A DNA stretch of 16,031 bases from Lautropia sp. SCN 70-15 (GCA_001724315.1 MEEC01000032.1:1-16031), one strand, 5' to 3'. Positions 1 to 6,932 are shown, counted from the first letter of the stretch. A program made the numbers and translations. Notes: generated by a model not told the origin, from the letters alone.

Positions 1-555
1 GGGCACGCCGCAGGCCTGCGCGAGCCGCTCGCGGATCGCGCGCTGCAGCGGGTGGTCGAAATCGAGGTAGTCGTCCATCGGCGCGCCGTGCAAGGCGCAC
101 CAGGCCAGGAAGCCCGCGTGCTTGCCCGAGCAGTTGTTTTCGATCTCGGTGAAGCGCTCGCCCGGTTGCGGCTCGGTTCCGGTCGCCGCGAAGCGCAAGG
201 GCACGTGACAGCCGCACTGCAGCCTGGCCGGCGACGCGCCGGCGCGCCCCAGCATGCCGCCGACCACTGCCAGGTGCATCGGCTCGGCCGAATGACTCGC
301 GCACATCAGCGCGAGTTCGCGCGCCCCGAACCCGAAGCGCGCCGGCCCGCCGTCGAGCACGAAGGGCAGCGCCTGGAAGGGCTTGATCGTGGAGCGGGTG
401 AACGACCCGAAGTCGGGGTCGCCGGCGCTGGCCACCAGTCGGCCCGAGGCGTCGACCACCGCCACCGAGCCGGCGTGCCGGTTCTCGACGTGCTCGCCCT
501 GGCCGGGCAGGCCCCCTCGGGTGGTCTCGACGAGGATCTCGTGCATTGGTGACAT
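1..555 (-). CDS. L-asparaginase II (AnsA/ReAV type), C-terminus cut by window
   Basis: The 185 visible residues belong to the asparaginase II family (Asparaginase_II, PF06089), which hydrolyses L-asparagine to aspartate and ammonia and is unrelated to E. coli AnsA/AnsB. The reading frame is open from ATG at 555 to the window edge, so the C-terminal part of a roughly 330-residue family protein is missing. Visible motifs are an SxxK pair (S55, K58) in RSTIKPFQ, S87 in CASHS, and NNCSGKHAG with C142 and K145. These match, with a constant offset of 7, the Rhizobium etli ReAV residues Ser48, Lys51, Ser80, Cys135 and Lys138, as recalled from family knowledge. A second ATG at 546 is an alternative start. 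It is divergent from the carbonic anhydrase gene. The two could share a control region, but nothing specific to this gene is seen there. Confidence 0.93.
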   Translation of the reverse strand, partial: MSPMHEILVETTRGGLPGQGEHVENRHAGSVAVVDASGRLVASAGDPDFGSFTRSTIKPFQALPFVLDGGPARFGFGARELALMCASHSAEPMHLAVVGGMLGRAGASPARLQCGCHVPLRFAATGTEPQPGERFTEIENNCSGKHAGFLAWCALHGAPMDDYLDFDHPLQRAIRERLAQACGVP

Positions 556-597
556 GTGGGCTCCGGGGCGCGCGGCGCTCGCGCGGAGCACGGCGCG

Positions 598-618
598 ACG
601 CGCAACGCGCAACGCGAA
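598..618. repeat. Three tandem 7-base units
   Basis: ACGCGCA at 598-604 is repeated at 605-611 and again with one change (ACGCGAA) at 612-618. The repeat lies in the gap between the divergent asparaginase and carbonic anhydrase genes. It may be only a low-complexity stretch; no function is claimed. Confidence 0.6.
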
Positions 619-644
619 GCGATCTTACTGGAAGCGCGCGATGC

Positions 645-650
645 GATAAT
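645..650 (+). promoter_or_regulatory. Possible -10 element before carbonic anhydrase
   Basis: GATAAT matches the sigma70 -10 consensus in five of six positions and lies 31 bases before the chosen GTG start at 682. No good -35 hexamer sits at the right distance, so this is weak evidence. The rest of the 556-681 gap shows only GC-rich sequence and the 7-base tandem repeat. Confidence 0.3.
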
Positions 651-681
651 CGCGGCTCGTCCGCCACCGACCGGAACCACC

Positions 682-1326
682 GTGCGTGTCCTGAAGGAGC
701 TCTTCGACAACAACCGCGCCTGGGCCAAGCGGATCTCCGAGCAGGATCCGGAGTTCTTCGCGAAGCTCTCGCGCCAGCAGTCGCCGCGCTACCTGTGGAT
801 CGGCTGCTCCGACAGCCGCGTGCCGGCCAACGAGATCATCGGCCTGCCGCCGGGCGAGGTCTTCGTCCACCGCAACGTGGCCAACGTGGTCGCCTACAGC
901 GACCTGAACTGCCTGTCCGTCATGCAGTTCGCGGTCGAGGTGCTGAAGGTCGAGCACATCATGGTCGTGGGCCACTACGGCTGCGGCGGCGTGCGCGCGG
1001 TGCTGCGCCAGGACCGGGTCGGCCTGGTCGACAACTGGCTGCGCAACGTGCAGGACGTGCGCGAGCGGCATCCGGCGCGTATCCGCCCGCTGTACCACGA
1101 GTCGCACCAGGTCGACCGGCTCTGCGAGCTCAACGTCATCGAGCAGGTCCGCAACGTGGCGCGCACCACCATCGTGCTCGACGCCTGGGAGCGCAAGCGG
1201 CCGCTCACGCTGCACGGCTGGATCTACGGCCTGAAGGACGGGCTGCTGCGCGACCTCGGCATGACCGCTGCGTCGCTCAAGGAGCTCGAGCAGGCCTACG
1301 AGGTGGCGCTTAAGGCCCTGGACTGA
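682..1326 (+). CDS. can: Beta-class carbonic anhydrase
   Basis: This 214-residue cytoplasmic zinc enzyme interconverts CO2 and bicarbonate, supplying bicarbonate for carboxylation reactions. Its length and residue numbering match E. coli Can: zinc ligands C42, D44, H98 and C101, in CSDSRVP and GHYGCGG, with R46 pairing with D44. The frame is open back to 556, but GTG at 682 is chosen because MRVLKELFDNN aligns with the usual Can N-terminus and the upstream residues are low-complexity. No strong ribosome binding site is seen. Its stop codon shares one base with the start of the dehydrogenase gene (TGATG), so the two are probably co-transcribed and translationally coupled. The function of this pairing is not obvious. 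Confidence 0.96.
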   Translation: MRVLKELFDNNRAWAKRISEQDPEFFAKLSRQQSPRYLWIGCSDSRVPANEIIGLPPGEVFVHRNVANVVAYSDLNCLSVMQFAVEVLKVEHIMVVGHYGCGGVRAVLRQDRVGLVDNWLRNVQDVRERHPARIRPLYHESHQVDRLCELNVIEQVRNVARTTIVLDAWERKRPLTLHGWIYGLKDGLLRDLGMTAASLKELEQAYEVALKALD

Positions 1327-2585
1327 TGGCGCGCGTCACCGTCATCGGTGCCGGCGTGGTCGGCGTGAGCTCGGCCTGGTACCTGGCCCGAGCGGGCTTC
1401 GAGGTCACGGTGGTCGACCGACAGGCCGCTCCCGCCGCCGAGACCAGCTTCGCCAACGGCGGCCAGATCGCCGTGAGCCACTCCGAGCCCTGGGCCAACC
1501 CGCAGGCGCCGCTGAAGGTGCTGAAGTGGCAGATGCAGGCCGACGCCCCGCTGCTGTTCCGGCCGCGCGCCGACTGGCGGCAGTGGTGGTGGCTGGCGGC
1601 CTTCCTGCGCGAGTGCACCGCCGCGCGCACCCGCGAGAACATCCGCCGGCTCGTATCCCTGGGCGTGTACAGCCGCGACTGCCTGCGCGCGCTGCGCGAG
1701 GAAACCGGCATCGACTACCAGGCGCAGACCCGCGGCATCGTCCACTTCTACACCGACGCAGCGGAGTTCGAGGCCGCCCGCGAGCCGGCGCGGCTGATGA
1801 CCGAACTGGGCTGCGAGCGTCGCATCGTCGACGCGCAGGAGGCCGCGCGCATCGAGCCGGCGCTGGCGTCGATCGGCACCGCGCTGGCCGGCGCCACCTT
1901 CTCGCCCGACGACGAATCGGGCGACGCGCATCGTTTCACGATCGAGCTGGCACGGCGCTGCGAGGCGGCCGGCGTGCGCTTCTTGCACGGCCACCAGGTG
2001 ACCGCACTGAGACCGGCGTCGCAAGGCCGCGTCGACCACGCCGAGGCGATCGGCCCCGATGGCCGCTACACCCGCCTCGATTCGGACCACTGGGTGCTCG
2101 CGGCGGGCAGCTGGAGCCCGCTGCTGGCCGCCCCGCTCGGCATCCGGCTCAACGTGTACCCGGCCAAGGGCTATTCGGTCACGATGCCGGTGGCCGACCC
2201 GGACAAGGCCTGGCAGGCCTCGCTGACCGACGACGCGCACAAGCTGGTGTTCTCGCGGCTGGGCGACCGGCTGCGCATCGCCGGCACGGCGGAATTGTCG
2301 GGCTGGGACCGCGCGCTGAACCGCCGCCGCTGCGAGGCGATCCTCGCGCGGGTCCGGCAGCTCTTCCCCGGCGCCGGCGACGCCGATCGTGCCGAGTTCT
2401 GGAGCGGCCTGCGGCCGGCCACGCCGTCCAACCTGCCCTGCCTGGGCCCGACCCGCTACGCGAACCTGCACCTGAATACCGGCCACGGCACGCTGGGCTG
2501 GACCCTGGCCTGCGGCTCGGGGCGGGTGCTGGCCGACATGCTGGGCGGCCGGCGGCCCGAAGTGGCATGGAACGCCGGTTCATAG
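1326..2585 (+). CDS. dadA: D-amino-acid dehydrogenase, DadA-like FAD oxidoreductase
   Basis: This 419-residue protein of the DAO/DadA family oxidatively deaminates D-amino acids to 2-oxo acids and passes electrons to the respiratory chain at the inner membrane. An N-terminal Rossmann motif GxGxxG (G8, G10, G13), followed by the acidic end of beta2 (VVDRQ), binds FAD. A DadA-like segment follows: FANGGQIAVSHSEPWANP and then LKVLKW. The C-terminal part has the FAD-closing block with SGLRPATPSNLPCLGP and NTGHGTLGWTLACGSG. Length is close to E. coli DadA (about 430). ATG at 1326 overlaps the carbonic anhydrase stop by one base. DadA's usual partner, an alanine racemase, is not in the window, so the true substrate (alanine or another D-amino acid) is open and the symbol reflects similarity only. 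Confidence 0.9.
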   Translation: MARVTVIGAGVVGVSSAWYLARAGFEVTVVDRQAAPAAETSFANGGQIAVSHSEPWANPQAPLKVLKWQMQADAPLLFRPRADWRQWWWLAAFLRECTAARTRENIRRLVSLGVYSRDCLRALREETGIDYQAQTRGIVHFYTDAAEFEAAREPARLMTELGCERRIVDAQEAARIEPALASIGTALAGATFSPDDESGDAHRFTIELARRCEAAGVRFLHGHQVTALRPASQGRVDHAEAIGPDGRYTRLDSDHWVLAAGSWSPLLAAPLGIRLNVYPAKGYSVTMPVADPDKAWQASLTDDAHKLVFSRLGDRLRIAGTAELSGWDRALNRRRCEAILARVRQLFPGAGDADRAEFWSGLRPATPSNLPCLGPTRYANLHLNTGHGTLGWTLACGSGRVLADMLGGRRPEVAWNAGS

Positions 2586-2643
2586 CGAGTTTATGCGGGT
2601 TTACAAGAATTCTGTAAACTCGCTAACTTCAGTATAAACTCGC
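2585..2643. promoter_or_regulatory. Four-copy GCGRGTTTA operator array before ATPase gene
   Basis: The 9-mer GCGRGTTTA occurs at 2585-2593 and 2595-2603 on the plus strand and as TAAACTCGC at 2615-2623 and 2635-2643, giving two facing pairs. Start-to-start distances are 10, 20 and 20 bases, whole helical turns. The inner copies extend to GTTTACA (2599-2605) and TGTAAAC (2613-2619), a 7-base inverted repeat around 7 bases. The array fills almost the whole gap between dadA and the ATPase gene and overlaps the likely -10 element, so a repressor role is inferred. The binding protein is unknown; the ATPase's own C-terminal winged-helix-like region is one candidate. Confidence 0.75.
2633..2638 (+). 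promoter_or_regulatory. Likely -10 element giving a near-leaderless mRNA
   Basis: TATAAA matches the -10 consensus in five of six positions and ends 9 bases before the ATG at 2648. Transcription would start about 2644-2646, leaving only a few bases of leader. This fits the absence of any Shine-Dalgarno sequence before this start. The -35 region is not clear. The hexamer sits against and partly inside the last TAAACTCGC copy, so a bound protein would block it. Confidence 0.45.
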
Positions 2644-2647
2644 GCCG

Positions 2648-3838
2648 ATGGACCCGATCCTCAACCCCTACGCCCCGGGCGCCGGCACGCCGCCGCCCGA
2701 GCTGGCCGGGCGCGACGCGCTGCTCGAATCGGTGCGGATCGCGATCGAGCGGGCGCGTCGCGGACTGCCGGCCAAGAGCGTGCTGATGGTGGGCCTGCGC
2801 GGCGTCGGCAAGACCGTGCTTCTCGACCGGATGCGCGACGAAGCCGAGGGCGCCGACGTGCATACGGTCCGCATCGAGGCGCCCGAGCGCCGCTCCCTGC
2901 CTGCGCTGCTGGCGCCGCAGTTGCGCCAGGCCCTGCTGCGCCTGAGCCGCAACGAGCAGGCGCGCGACCTTGCCCAGCGCGCCCTGCGCGCGCTGGCCGG
3001 CTTCGTGGGGGCGCTGAAGGTCAAGTACGAGGACATCGAGGTCGGCCTGGACTTCGACCCCGAGCCGGGCCTGGCCGACAACGGCGACCTGGAGCACGAC
3101 CTGCAGGCCCTGCTCGAGACAGTGGGCGCCGCCGCCGCGCAGGCCGGCACCGCGCTGGTCATGTTCGTCGACGAGCTGCAGTACGTAAAGGAAGCCGAAC
3201 TGGCGGCGCTCATCACCGCCCTGCACCGCTGCGCCCAGCGGCGCCTGCCGGTGGCCCTGGTCGGCGCCGGCCTGCCCCAGCTGCGCGGCCAGATGGGCGA
3301 GGCGAAATCCTACGCCGAACGCCTGTTCGACTTCCCCGAGGTCGGGCCGCTCTCGCCCGAGGCCGCCACGCTCGCCATCGCCAAACCCGCGCTCGACCAG
3401 GGCGTGGCGTTCGAGGCGGCCGCGGTGGACCGAATCGTCGCCGAGACCCGCGGCTACCCCTACTTCCTGCAGGAATGGGGCAAGCACGCCTGGGACGCCG
3501 CAGCCGCCTCGCCGATCACGCTCGACGACGTAAGGGCGGCGTCCGCCAGCGCCCTGGCCGCGCTCGACGAGAGCTTCTTTCGCGTGCGCTTCGACCGCCT
3601 CACGCCCACCGAGAAGCGATACCTGCGCGCCATGGCCGACCTGGGCCCGGGCCCGCACCGCTCCGGCGACATCGCCGACCGGCTCGGGCGAAAGGTCACC
3701 TCGCTCGCCCCGACCCGCAACCAGCTGATCGCCAAGGGCATGATCTGGAGCCCGAGCCACGGCGACACGGCCTTCACCGTGCCGCTGTTCGACGCCTTCA
3801 TGAAGCGCATCATGCCCGGCGACGATTGGCGCGACTGA
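2648..3838 (+). CDS. Stand-alone AAA-type ATP-binding protein with C-terminal winged-helix-like region
   Basis: A 396-residue P-loop ATPase of the Orc1/Cdc6- or STAND-like AAA_16 style, of unknown role. Walker A is GLRGVGKT (49-56) and Walker B is ALVMFVDELQY (169-179, with D175 and E176). A sensor-like strand, LPVALVGAGLPQL, follows around 205-217, and an arginine- and leucine-rich lid continues to about 300. Residues from about 315 to the end look like a winged helix (LTPTEKRYLRAM, then SGDIADRLGR and a beta wing with DTAFTVPLFDAFM), suggesting DNA or partner binding. There is no Shine-Dalgarno sequence. The start is fixed by the N-terminus NPYAPGAGTPPPELAGR, which is typical of this family, and by the upstream promoter. 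The unusual operator array in front suggests tight, perhaps autogenous, control. No toxin, nuclease or transposase partner is adjacent, unless the Mrr-like gene two places downstream is one. Confidence 0.85.
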   Translation: MDPILNPYAPGAGTPPPELAGRDALLESVRIAIERARRGLPAKSVLMVGLRGVGKTVLLDRMRDEAEGADVHTVRIEAPERRSLPALLAPQLRQALLRLSRNEQARDLAQRALRALAGFVGALKVKYEDIEVGLDFDPEPGLADNGDLEHDLQALLETVGAAAAQAGTALVMFVDELQYVKEAELAALITALHRCAQRRLPVALVGAGLPQLRGQMGEAKSYAERLFDFPEVGPLSPEAATLAIAKPALDQGVAFEAAAVDRIVAETRGYPYFLQEWGKHAWDAAAASPITLDDVRAASASALAALDESFFRVRFDRLTPTEKRYLRAMADLGPGPHRSGDIADRLGRKVTSLAPTRNQLIAKGMIWSPSHGDTAFTVPLFDAFMKRIMPGDDWRD

Positions 3839-3857
3839 CGAAACGAACGGAATCCAC

Positions 3858-4529
3858 ATGACCGACGCACCCGACACGCTGAGCCTCGCCACCGACGACC
3901 TCGGCCACGACGAGATGTACCTGCTGCTGCGCGACTCGATCGCGCCGCGCCCGATCGCGTGGGTCTCCACCGCCGACGAGCAGGGCCACGCCAACCTGGC
4001 GCCCTACAGCTTCTTCAACGTGTGCAGCTCGCACCCGCCGGTGCTGGGCTTCGCGGTGGGCCCGCGCCCGAAGACCGCGGCGAGCGGCGGCGCTCAGTAC
4101 AAGGACACCCTCGACAACATCCGAGCCACCGGCGAGATGGTGATCAACATGGTGCCCGAGACCCTGCTCGAGCCGATGGTGAAGACCTCGACCAACCTGC
4201 CCCCGGGCGAGGACGAGTTCGCGCACGCCGGCCTTCAGCCGGTGGCCTCGGAATCGGTGCGCCCGCCCCGCGTGCTCGGTTCGCCGGTGGCCTTCGAATG
4301 CGTGCTCCACCAGATCGTGGAGATCGGCAACCACCACTGGGTCATGGGCCGCGTGGTGCGCACCCATGTGGACCGGCGCATCTACCTGGGCGAGTACAAG
4401 GGGATGAACCACCGCGTCGACCCGATGCGGGTCGAGTCGCTGCGCCCGGTAGGCCGCCTGGGCCGCGCCTGGTACGTGAAGATCCGCGAGATCGAGACGG
4501 TGCTGCGCGCCGACGGCCCGAACGATTGA
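3858..4529 (+). CDS. Flavin reductase-like domain protein (FMN-binding split barrel)
   Basis: A 223-residue member of the flavin reductase-like/DIM6-NTAB family, which binds FMN in a split beta-barrel and either reduces free flavin for a partner monooxygenase or acts as an oxidoreductase. Diagnostic stretches are the N-terminal SIAPRPIAWVST and ANLAPYSFFNVCSSHPPVLGF (FMN phosphate side), KDTLDNIRATGEMVIN, and a late EYKGMNHRVDPMRVESLRPVGRLG. It starts 20 bases after the ATPase stop and 34 bases before the next gene, so the three may form an operon. Its link to the ATPase may be only positional. No partner monooxygenase is adjacent. Substrate cannot be read from sequence. Confidence 0.88.
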   Translation: MTDAPDTLSLATDDLGHDEMYLLLRDSIAPRPIAWVSTADEQGHANLAPYSFFNVCSSHPPVLGFAVGPRPKTAASGGAQYKDTLDNIRATGEMVINMVPETLLEPMVKTSTNLPPGEDEFAHAGLQPVASESVRPPRVLGSPVAFECVLHQIVEIGNHHWVMGRVVRTHVDRRIYLGEYKGMNHRVDPMRVESLRPVGRLGRAWYVKIREIETVLRADGPND

Positions 4530-4563
4530 CCAACGACACCCGACACACCGAAGGACCCGCCCG

Positions 4564-5148
4564 ATGAAGTTCAAGATGGCCGAAAACTCGCTGTTCGCGA
4601 TCCTGCTGCGCTCGTCGTGGTGGATCAGCGCGGCGGTCGGCTTGGCCTTCGTGCTCGCCGCGAAGGCGATCCTGCCGGACAAGTACTTCATCGTGGGCGC
4701 CTTCGGCGCGCTGCCCTTCTTCGTCATCTCTGCGATGGCCGCCTGGAAGCAGCTGCGCGCGCCGAGCCCGGCCAAGGTGGCGAAGACGCTCGAGGCGGCG
4801 GGCGAGATGTACTGGGCCGATTTCGCCGCCACCTTCGAGGCCGGGCTGCGCGCCGACGGCTACACGGTCGAGCGCATCGACGGCGGCGCCGACTTCCTGA
4901 CCGTCAAGGCCGGCCGCACCGCGGTGGTGGCAGCGCGCCGATGGAAGGGCGCGAAGCTGGGTCTGGAGCCGCTGCGCGAGCTGCAGGCGCTGCGCGAGAA
5001 ACGCGACACGCACGACGCGGTGTTCGTGACGATCGGCGAGGTCACCGAGAAGGCCGCGCAGTTCGCGCGCAGCAATGGCATCCGGATGCTGGCTGGCGCC
5101 GAGCTGGCGAAGCTGGTCGACGCGGGCAGGAAAGGGCGCGCCGGCTGA
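4564..5148 (+). CDS. Membrane-anchored Mrr-like restriction-endonuclease-fold protein, probably catalytically degenerate
   Basis: A 194-residue protein with two predicted N-terminal membrane helices (about 18-36 and 41-60) and a cytoplasmic domain (about 80-188) resembling the Mrr_cat/DUF2034 nuclease fold. In active Mrr-like domains the core is an aspartate in GxD, followed by a strand with QxK. Here D110 is present in GGADFLTVK, but the strand reads VVAARRWK, so the usual Q and K appear as A123 and R125. LGLEPLRELQ and the strand-helix DAVFVTIGEVTEKAAQFA match the rest of the fold. AAGGA about 9 bases before ATG at 4564 supports the start. It may bind DNA or sense damage at the membrane without cutting. 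It is the last gene of the plus-strand group and faces the epoxide hydrolase gene across a large hairpin. Confidence 0.78.
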   Translation: MKFKMAENSLFAILLRSSWWISAAVGLAFVLAAKAILPDKYFIVGAFGALPFFVISAMAAWKQLRAPSPAKVAKTLEAAGEMYWADFAATFEAGLRADGYTVERIDGGADFLTVKAGRTAVVAARRWKGAKLGLEPLRELQALREKRDTHDAVFVTIGEVTEKAAQFARSNGIRMLAGAELAKLVDAGRKGRAG

Positions 5149-5156
5149 CTGAGAGC

Positions 5157-5204
5157 GGAAGGGGGCGGCACCCGGCGCGCTTGCGCAGCGCCGCACCCCC
5201 TTCC
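5157..5204. terminator. Large GC-rich hairpin between convergent genes
   Basis: GGAAGGGGG at 5157-5165 pairs perfectly with CCCCCTTCC at 5196-5204. Inside the 30-base loop GGCGC (5174-5178) pairs with GCGCC (5188-5192). It lies exactly between two genes that end towards each other (stops at 5148 and 5209), so a two-way transcription stop is the likely role. There is no clear T-run on either strand, so Rho or stem strength alone would have to suffice. Confidence 0.6.
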
Positions 5205-5208
5205 ACCT

Positions 5209-6360
5209 TCAGGCCTCGGCCCGCGCCTTCCGGAGGAACTCCAGCAGCAAGCGCGCCGTCTCCTCCGGCTGCTCCTGCTGCACCCAGTGTCCGGCGCCGT
5301 CCAGCAGGTGGCAGCCGAGCATCCGCGTGCAGGCCTTTTCCTGCATCGCCTCCAGCGCGCCGGGCCGCTGGCGAATGCCCCAGTCGGCCGCGCCCGCGAT
5401 GAAGCAGGAGGGCACGTCGATCGTGCGGCCGGCGTAGAGCGACAGCTCCGCGTTGAAGCGATCGGAGATTGCGCAGCGGTACCACTGCAGCCCGCCCTGG
5501 AAGCCGGTGCGCGCGTACTCGCCGCTGTAGACGCGCAGTTCCTCGTCGGGCAGCCAGCGGCAGGCGGCGATCTGCTCGCGTGACGGCATCTCGGGCGCGA
5601 CGGTGGCGGCCATGTCCTGCCGCGCGTCCATCACGTAGTAGGTCGGCAGCTTCGCCAGCTCGGCCGCTGTCCAGGCCGCGAGCGGGTAGGGCCGGTTGCC
5701 CGGCCAGTCGGCGCTCTTGAAATGGTAGTAGGCGCGCAGGAAGTCGTGCAGGCCCTGCGGACAGCGCCACATGTCGGCGTTGGCCTCGCGCGTGGCGTAG
5801 TACCACTGGTAGTGCTTGCGCGGCGGGTCGAGCGCGGCCAGGTCCTCGTGGATGCGCGAATCGGCCGGTGCGAAGGGCAGGGCCGGCGGCCCGGCGAAGG
5901 GCGCGCTCATCATCGCGACCGCGCGGAACACGTCGGGCCGGATCAGCGCGCACCAGGCGGCCACCGGCGAGCCGAAGTCGTGGCCGATCACCGCCGCCAC
6001 CGAGCGATGGCCGAGCGCGAAGACCAGCGCCAGCGCGTCGCGCACCAGCGAAGGCATCGAGAAGGCGGCCAGGTCGCCGTCGTAGTCGGGGTCCCAGCCG
6101 GTGGTGCGGCCATAGCCGCGCTGGTCCGGCGCCACCACGTGATAGCCGGCCCGAGCGAGCGCCGGCATGATCTTGCGCCAGCTGTACGCGAGCTCGGGGA
6201 AGCCGTGGAGCAGGAGCAGCAAGGGCCGGCCCGGAGTCTCGTGGCCGGCCTCGAGGACGTGCATGTCCAGGCCGTTGATGCCAGGGAGGTGGCGGGAGCG
6301 GATGCCTTGGGGCAGGGGGCGCGACGATGCCCTCTGCTGTGCGTTGTCGGGGGTGCTCAC
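5209..6360 (-). CDS. Epoxide-hydrolase-like alpha/beta hydrolase
   Basis: A 383-residue alpha/beta hydrolase of the soluble epoxide hydrolase type, which opens epoxides to diols through an ester intermediate. Visible motifs are HGFPE (52-56, oxyanion hole), PDQRGYG (78-84), and the nucleophile D128 in GHDFG. The acid is probably D326 in IAGAADWG and the base H358 in GAGHW. Cap-domain tyrosines Y187/Y188 and Y294 could activate the epoxide. An aspartate rather than serine nucleophile points to an epoxide hydrolase or haloalkane dehalogenase; HGFPE and the tyrosines favour the former. The GTG start at 6360 shares four bases (GTGA) with the stop of the antitoxin-like gene. Family proteins often begin nearer GINGLDMHVLEAG (about residue 28), so the first 20 residues are uncertain. 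It is the last gene of the long minus-strand series, and its higher GC content resembles the left backbone. Confidence 0.88.
   Translation of the reverse strand: MSTPDNAQQRASSRPLPQGIRSRHLPGINGLDMHVLEAGHETPGRPLLLLLHGFPELAYSWRKIMPALARAGYHVVAPDQRGYGRTTGWDPDYDGDLAAFSMPSLVRDALALVFALGHRSVAAVIGHDFGSPVAAWCALIRPDVFRAVAMMSAPFAGPPALPFAPADSRIHEDLAALDPPRKHYQWYYATREANADMWRCPQGLHDFLRAYYHFKSADWPGNRPYPLAAWTAAELAKLPTYYVMDARQDMAATVAPEMPSREQIAACRWLPDEELRVYSGEYARTGFQGGLQWYRCAISDRFNAELSLYAGRTIDVPSCFIAGAADWGIRQRPGALEAMQEKACTRMLGCHLLDGAGHWVQQEQPEETARLLLEFLRKARAEA
6299..6319. repeat. Direct repeat, copy A (in epoxide hydrolase N-terminus)
   Basis: CGGATGCCTTGGGGCAGGGGG recurs at 6508-6528 with a single C/T change. 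This copy encodes the PLPQGIR stretch of the epoxide hydrolase N-terminus, the other the PLPQDIR stretch of the antitoxin-like gene, in the same frame. It may mark a past short-homology rearrangement, or it may be chance in GC-rich DNA. Confidence 0.6.
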
Positions 6361-6551
6361 GTTCTGTCGCCCTCACGCGGCACGCGCGTGTCGATATCTT
6401 CGAGGAATCCACGCAAGGATCCTAGGCTGGGCAATGGCACCAGCACGGCACGCCCTTCGTGCATCAAGAACTCGATTCTCTGGCCCGGCCGAATTGCCAA
6501 GGCTTCCCGGATGTCTTGGGGCAGGGGGAGGGCTGCGGACATCGTGATCAC
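6357..6551 (-). CDS. Second AbrB/MazE-type antitoxin copy with degenerate N-terminus
   Basis: A 64-residue SpoVT-AbrB-like protein, clearly a paralogue of the antitoxin at 6929-7135. By my count 32 of the last 52 residues are identical, including IRPGQ, HEGRA and IDTRVPR. The N-terminal swapped-hairpin sequence that normally contacts DNA (SEKFQVVIPK in the upstream copy) is here TMSAALPLPQ, so the lysine and glutamine of the usual SxKxQ pattern are gone. The start is GTG at 6551, directly after the toxin stop, or ATG at 6542. Its stop overlaps the epoxide hydrolase GTG by four bases. The conserved C-terminus could still bind the VapC toxin, making it a non-DNA-binding neutraliser. Alternatively it is a decaying remnant of a second toxin-antitoxin pair whose toxin was lost. 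Confidence 0.72.
   Translation of the reverse strand: MITMSAALPLPQDIREALAIRPGQRIEFLMHEGRAVLVPLPSLGSLRGFLEDIDTRVPREGDRT
6373..6395. repeat. Antitoxin-tail direct repeat, copy 1
   Basis: These 23 bases encode the conserved DTRVPR tail of the second antitoxin copy and match 6945-6967 at 22 of 23 positions. The identity at DNA level suggests either fairly recent duplication or gene conversion around the VapC gene. Confidence 0.75.
6508..6528. repeat. Direct repeat, copy B (in antitoxin-like N-terminus)
   Basis: Partner of the repeat at 6299-6319, identical at 20 of 21 bases and 209 bases away. It covers the point where the second antitoxin copy stops resembling the intact antitoxin upstream. 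Confidence 0.6.
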
Positions 6552-6932
6552 TCAGCGTGCTTGCTTTGGAACGAAGCGCACGCCTTCGATTCCTTCGAAG
6601 TCGGCGTCTTGGGTCCACAGCGTTGCGTCATGGGCGCGCGCCGTCGCCAGCATGATCGAATCCGCCAGCGGCAGCTTGTGACTCAATCCCGTCTGTGCTG
6701 CGCGCAACGCCAACTCGGCATCGAGATCCACGACGCGCCCCTGCCGCATCTGCGCGACGGCCTGCAGGGCGGCGTTCTCGCCCCGCTGCTGAAGCACTCG
6801 CTTGAATACCTCGAGCAGGCTGATCGTCGGTACCACAAGTGCGTCGGTGTCGAGGATGGCCTTCTCGAAGAAGGCCGCATTCGGGCCATCGGAGAAGAAC
6901 TCGAGCCAGCCCGAGGAATCAACGACGTTCAA
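6552..6932 (-). CDS. vapC: VapC-family PIN-domain ribonuclease toxin
   Basis: A 126-residue PIN-domain protein, the toxin half of a VapBC-type module; such toxins are magnesium-dependent RNases that cut tRNA or rRNA. Four conserved acidic positions are present: D5 (VVDSSGW), E41 (ISLLEVFKR), D91 (LADSIMLATA) and D109/D111 (WTQDADF), so the active site looks intact. It starts at TTG 6932, whose TTGA shares four bases with the antitoxin stop. AAGGA six bases upstream and the position of D5 support this rare start, which may keep toxin translation low and coupled to the antitoxin. It is followed immediately by a second antitoxin-like gene. Whether the toxin is active cannot be judged from sequence. 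Confidence 0.92.
   Translation of the reverse strand: MNVVDSSGWLEFFSDGPNAAFFEKAILDTDALVVPTISLLEVFKRVLQQRGENAALQAVAQMRQGRVVDLDAELALRAAQTGLSHKLPLADSIMLATARAHDATLWTQDADFEGIEGVRFVPKQAR

Noticed and set aside
556..681. Longer start for carbonic anhydrase
   Set aside because: The added residues are repetitive Ala/Arg-rich sequence; GTG at 682 gives E. coli Can residue numbering exactly.
1296..2486. 396-codon open frame on the minus strand opposite dadA
   Set aside because: Low-complexity translation and complete overlap with a well-supported FAD enzyme.
2591..3994. 467-codon open frame on the minus strand opposite the ATPase gene
   Set aside because: It is a GC-rich shadow: compositionally biased Arg/Gly/Ala/His-rich translation with no recognisable domain, opposite a clear Walker-motif protein.
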